Of a stretch of DNA of 64,000 bases, positions 61,603 to 64,000 are shown in pieces; position 1 is the stretch's first letter, and each line of letters opens with the position of its first letter. Where the stretch lies: contig CAYYIS010000008.1 in the NCBI GenBank assembly GCA_964470965.1, positions 69,221 through 133,220 on the forward strand, read 5' to 3'. Made by a program: the position numbers and the translations under genes. The DNA is from CAYYIS01 sp964470965. GTDB taxonomy: Bacteria; JAAXHH01; JABIQT01. The notes beneath the pieces are model-generated. The model was not told where the DNA came from. It searched no databases and saw only the letters and a program-made list of their open reading frames with translations.

Positions 61603-62688
61603 ATGCTTATTTTTGATGGGGATTACCCCATGGCGTACGGGGGGATGGAACTGAATCGGGACCTCACGCAAACGCTGGCGGACGTGCGGGCAGCGGAGAA
61701 TAACCCTGCTAACGTGCCGTTCGCCTGTCTGCCGGAGATGCGAAACGGACGTGTCGCGGGGGCGTTGATGAAATTCACGATACGCCGGTTACGGGAGGGC
61801 AGCATCCTGTCCGGACTTCGCGGTGCAGAAGCGGTATACGGCGCAGCAAAGGGACAGGTAGCCTATTACCAAATGCTGGCTCGGGCAGGAGAAGCTTCCA
61901 TTCTTGCCTCGCGATCGGATTTCACAAAACACATTGAATTATGGAAACAGGCAGAGCGGACGGACCACCTGCCGGTAGGGTTCGTGATCGGCATGGAGGG
62001 TGCCGATCCGATTCTCTGGCCGGAGCAGGTGCATGACTGGTGGGAACAAGGCGTGCGGGTGGTAAGTCTGACCCACTACGGTCCCAGTACCTATGCCCAC
62101 GGCACCGGAACAAGCGGTGGCCTTAAAGAGACAGCGCCCGCACTGCTGCGGGAGATGGCACAGTGCGGTATGCTGCTGGACCTGACACACATATCCGATC
62201 AGAGTTTCTGGGAAGCATTGGACTTGTATGACGGTCCGGTACTGGCAAGCCATCAGAATTGTCGGGCCCTGTCACCGGGTGAACGTCAGTTTGATGACGC
62301 TCAACTCAGGGTCGTTATCGAACGGGGCGGCGTCATCGGCGCTTCGATGGATACCTGGATGCTGTATCCTGCTCAGGTGCTCGACTGGGCGAACACAGGT
62401 GATTTCAGACGCCGGGATGTCTTCCCCAGAGAGGCGGTCACCCTGCAACAAGTAGCCGATCATATCGACCATGTGTGCAGCTTGGCAGGTAACTCGAGAC
62501 ATGCGGCCATCGGCGGAGACACGGACGGCCAGGGCGGCGTTGACGGCGCGCCGCATGAAATCGATACGGTCGCGGATTACCAGAAATTGGGACCAATCCT
62601 GGCCTCCCGCGGCTACAAAGACGAAGATATCGAAAACATCATGTATAAAAACTGGCAGCGCTTCTATGAGAAGTATCTGCCGGAGTGA
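61603..62688 (+). CDS. Peptidase M19 (membrane/renal dipeptidase) family protein with altered metal site
   Basis: A 361-residue TIM-barrel amidohydrolase of the M19 family. The bridging glutamate is kept (E132 in IGMEGADP), as are the two later histidines (H196 in LDLTHIS and H217 in ASHQNCRAL) and D306 in GGDTDG. The N-terminal metal motif, normally DGHxD, is FDGDYP here (D5-G-D7), so the first His is replaced by Asp and the usual Asp by Pro. The beta-metal site is therefore changed and dipeptidase activity is uncertain. No signal peptide is seen, so it is probably cytoplasmic. It follows the secreted repeat protein by 11 bases and precedes an aminotransferase gene. Confidence 0.85.
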   Translation: MLIFDGDYPMAYGGMELNRDLTQTLADVRAAENNPANVPFACLPEMRNGRVAGALMKFTIRRLREGSILSGLRGAEAVYGAAKGQVAYYQMLARAGEASILASRSDFTKHIELWKQAERTDHLPVGFVIGMEGADPILWPEQVHDWWEQGVRVVSLTHYGPSTYAHGTGTSGGLKETAPALLREMAQCGMLLDLTHISDQSFWEALDLYDGPVLASHQNCRALSPGERQFDDAQLRVVIERGGVIGASMDTWMLYPAQVLDWANTGDFRRRDVFPREAVTLQQVADHIDHVCSLAGNSRHAAIGGDTDGQGGVDGAPHEIDTVADYQKLGPILASRGYKDEDIENIMYKNWQRFYEKYLPE

Positions 62689-62712
62689 CGTCAAAACTGT
62701 TTACAGGATAAT

Positions 62713-64000
62713 ATGAATATGAATATCGAATCCATCTACAGAACCGCCAATCCCAGGTCCCACGCTGAGTTTGAACGGACGAAAAAGTCTATGCCCGGTG
62801 TGGCAAAAGGCGCATATTACGTACAGCCGTTTCCGTTAACCATGGCTCGGGGCGAAGGGTGTTTTCTGGAAGATATCGATGGCCACAGGTACGTGGATTT
62901 TGCCGGTCACCATACCGCTCAGATACTGGGGCACGGACACCCGACCGTTGTGGAAGCGGTACAGAAGCAGCTGGCAGCCGGGATCGCGACCGCGGCGCCC
63001 ATGGGGGTGGAGGCCGATCTGGCGGAAGAAATCTGCAGCAGAGCCGATTCCGTGGACCTGGTCCGGTTCTGCAACTCCGGTACGGAGGCGTCAATCCATG
63101 CGATCCGTCTTGCGCGGGTATCTAGCGGGAAACCCAAGGTGGCCAAATTCGAGGGTGGATACCACGGCAGCCATGACGGCGTGGAGATCAGCGGGGTCCC
63201 GGTGCCCGGGAAATCGGGACCGGTGGAGACGCCGCAGCCTGTGGCTACGGCCGGCGGCATGGCACCCCGTGCGTTGGACGATGTGATTGTCCTGCCTTAC
63301 AACGATGAAGCAGCAGTGGAGTCCCTGATAGCAAAGCACAAGGAAGAGCTGGCCTGTGTCCTGCTCGACCCCAAGTGCGGGTTGCTGCCGCAGAGACCGC
63401 AATTCATCCAGGCGGTCCGGGAGATCACACACCGACACGGTATCCTGCTCATATTGGACGAAATCGTAGGATTTCGCACTGAATCGGGCGGCATTCAGGC
63501 CATGTATGGCATCATGCCCGATATCACACTGTTCGGTAAGATTATCGGTGGCGGCTTTCCAATCGGTGCGTTCGGCGGAAGGGCGGATGTGATGAGCGTA
63601 CTGGACCCTACGCAGGGGGGGCGTTTGTTTCAGAGCGGCACGTTCAGTGGACACCCCGTAGGCATGGTAGCCGGGCTGGCCATGCTGAAATCACTGACGC
63701 CGGATGCGCTCAGGCACCTCAACAGCCTTACTACCCGTTTGCACGGGGGACTGACTGATGTCTTTTACCGACGAAACATCGATGCGCATGTGGTTAGCGC
63801 CGGTTCCGTGTTCAGCATCTACTTTCAGCGAGAATCCCCTGTTATCCCCCGGGATGTCCTGCACCATGACACCCAAAAGGAGCATGAATTTTTCCTTTCA
63901 TTAGTCAATCAGGGATATTATCTGGGCAGCGGCACCCGAATGTGCAGCCTCTCCCTTCCGATGGATCAGTCACATGTGGATGGTTTAATCGACGCCAGTG
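62713..64000 (+). CDS. Class III aminotransferase, glutamate-1-semialdehyde aminomutase-like (partial)
   Basis: The first 429 codons of a PLP enzyme of the class III aminotransferase family, running off the window. NSGTEASIHAIRLAR lies at 121-135, FEGGYHGSHDG at 146-156, ILDEIVGFRT at 248-257 (D249), and the Schiff-base K276 in LFGKIIGGGFPIGAF. The pattern is that of glutamate-1-semialdehyde 2,1-aminomutase (HemL) and relatives. In this catabolic setting, next to an M19-like gene and with no heme genes, a transaminase acting on another amine is equally likely. ATG at 62713 or 62719 is possible; AGGA at 62705 fits both. Confidence 0.88.
   Translation, partial: MNMNIESIYRTANPRSHAEFERTKKSMPGVAKGAYYVQPFPLTMARGEGCFLEDIDGHRYVDFAGHHTAQILGHGHPTVVEAVQKQLAAGIATAAPMGVEADLAEEICSRADSVDLVRFCNSGTEASIHAIRLARVSSGKPKVAKFEGGYHGSHDGVEISGVPVPGKSGPVETPQPVATAGGMAPRALDDVIVLPYNDEAAVESLIAKHKEELACVLLDPKCGLLPQRPQFIQAVREITHRHGILLILDEIVGFRTESGGIQAMYGIMPDITLFGKIIGGGFPIGAFGGRADVMSVLDPTQGGRLFQSGTFSGHPVGMVAGLAMLKSLTPDALRHLNSLTTRLHGGLTDVFYRRNIDAHVVSAGSVFSIYFQRESPVIPRDVLHHDTQKEHEFFLSLVNQGYYLGSGTRMCSLSLPMDQSHVDGLIDAS

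Noticed and set aside
1..64000. CRISPR arrays, insertion sequences, prophage and tRNA/rRNA genes
   Set aside because: No regularly spaced direct repeats, transposase motifs, phage genes or cloverleaf sequences were seen in any part of the window.

Overview
The window looks like a chromosomal contig of an uncultured, moderately GC-rich Gram-negative bacterium of the FCB group, probably close to Latescibacterota; this placement is inference from gene content. It carries a PorV-like outer-membrane protein, two proteins with type IX secretion (T9SS)-style C-terminal domains, a TonB-dependent receptor paired with a DUF4249-like lipoprotein, an ECF sigma/anti-sigma/RseB-like module, and many catabolic enzymes common in marine and soil heterotrophs of this group. 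I see no tRNA, rRNA, CRISPR array, insertion sequence or phage. There is one assembly gap (100 N at 60651-60750), inside a tandem-repeat gene.

Layout. 1-9081: catabolism (partial M20 dipeptidase, FAH-family hydrolase, membrane methyltransferase, acetamidase/formamidase, a DUF6785-type membrane protein coupled to an ALDH7-type aldehyde dehydrogenase, a NAT_N/GNAT_C-type acyltransferase). 9180-17388: two divergent units. Leftward are a Lon-N domain protein, ThiT and 2-oxoacid dehydrogenase E1 alpha/beta. Rightward are a B12-dependent acyl-CoA mutase large subunit with isobutyryl-CoA-mutase active-site residues, etfB, a plant-type cystathionine gamma-synthase, and etfA. A reasonable reading is branched-chain 2-oxoacid to isobutyryl-CoA to butyryl-CoA to beta-oxidation with ETF as electron acceptor. 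17485-21104: recA, with a clear promoter and a palindromic operator candidate, and a large TPR lipoprotein. 21559-28526: racemase, phytanoyl-CoA dioxygenase-family enzyme, SusC-like receptor pair, CBM9-like protein and DUF6807 protein.

28547-36631 is a leftward surface-polysaccharide operon (Wzz, Wzy/ligase, Wzx and three glycosyltransferases) from one strong promoter, with an 800-bp non-coding interruption. 36868-47099 is a rightward envelope block: PorV-like protein, an unusual HU-TPR fusion coupled to a very acidic protein, sigma/anti-sigma/RseB-like regulator, TolC and a von Willebrand A membrane protein. 47106-48959 is thiSGE behind a TPP riboswitch whose P1 strand and terminator arm are complementary, giving a readable transcription-attenuation switch. 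49044-50417 holds a TlpA-like thioredoxin, with an operator-like palindrome in its promoter, and a small membrane protein.

50418-64000 returns to catabolic and secreted functions: enolase-superfamily enzyme, secreted metalloprotease, nucleoside hydrolase, D-2-hydroxyacid dehydrogenase, SelA-like PLP enzyme, small lipoprotein, the repeat-containing secreted beta-propeller protein broken by the gap, an M19-family protein lacking its usual HxD motif, and a class III aminotransferase running off the end. The most notable items are the HU-TPR/acidic pair, the IcmA-type mutase, the recA operator candidate, the TPP attenuator, and the in-phase repeat gap, which shows that the apparent frameshift is artificial.
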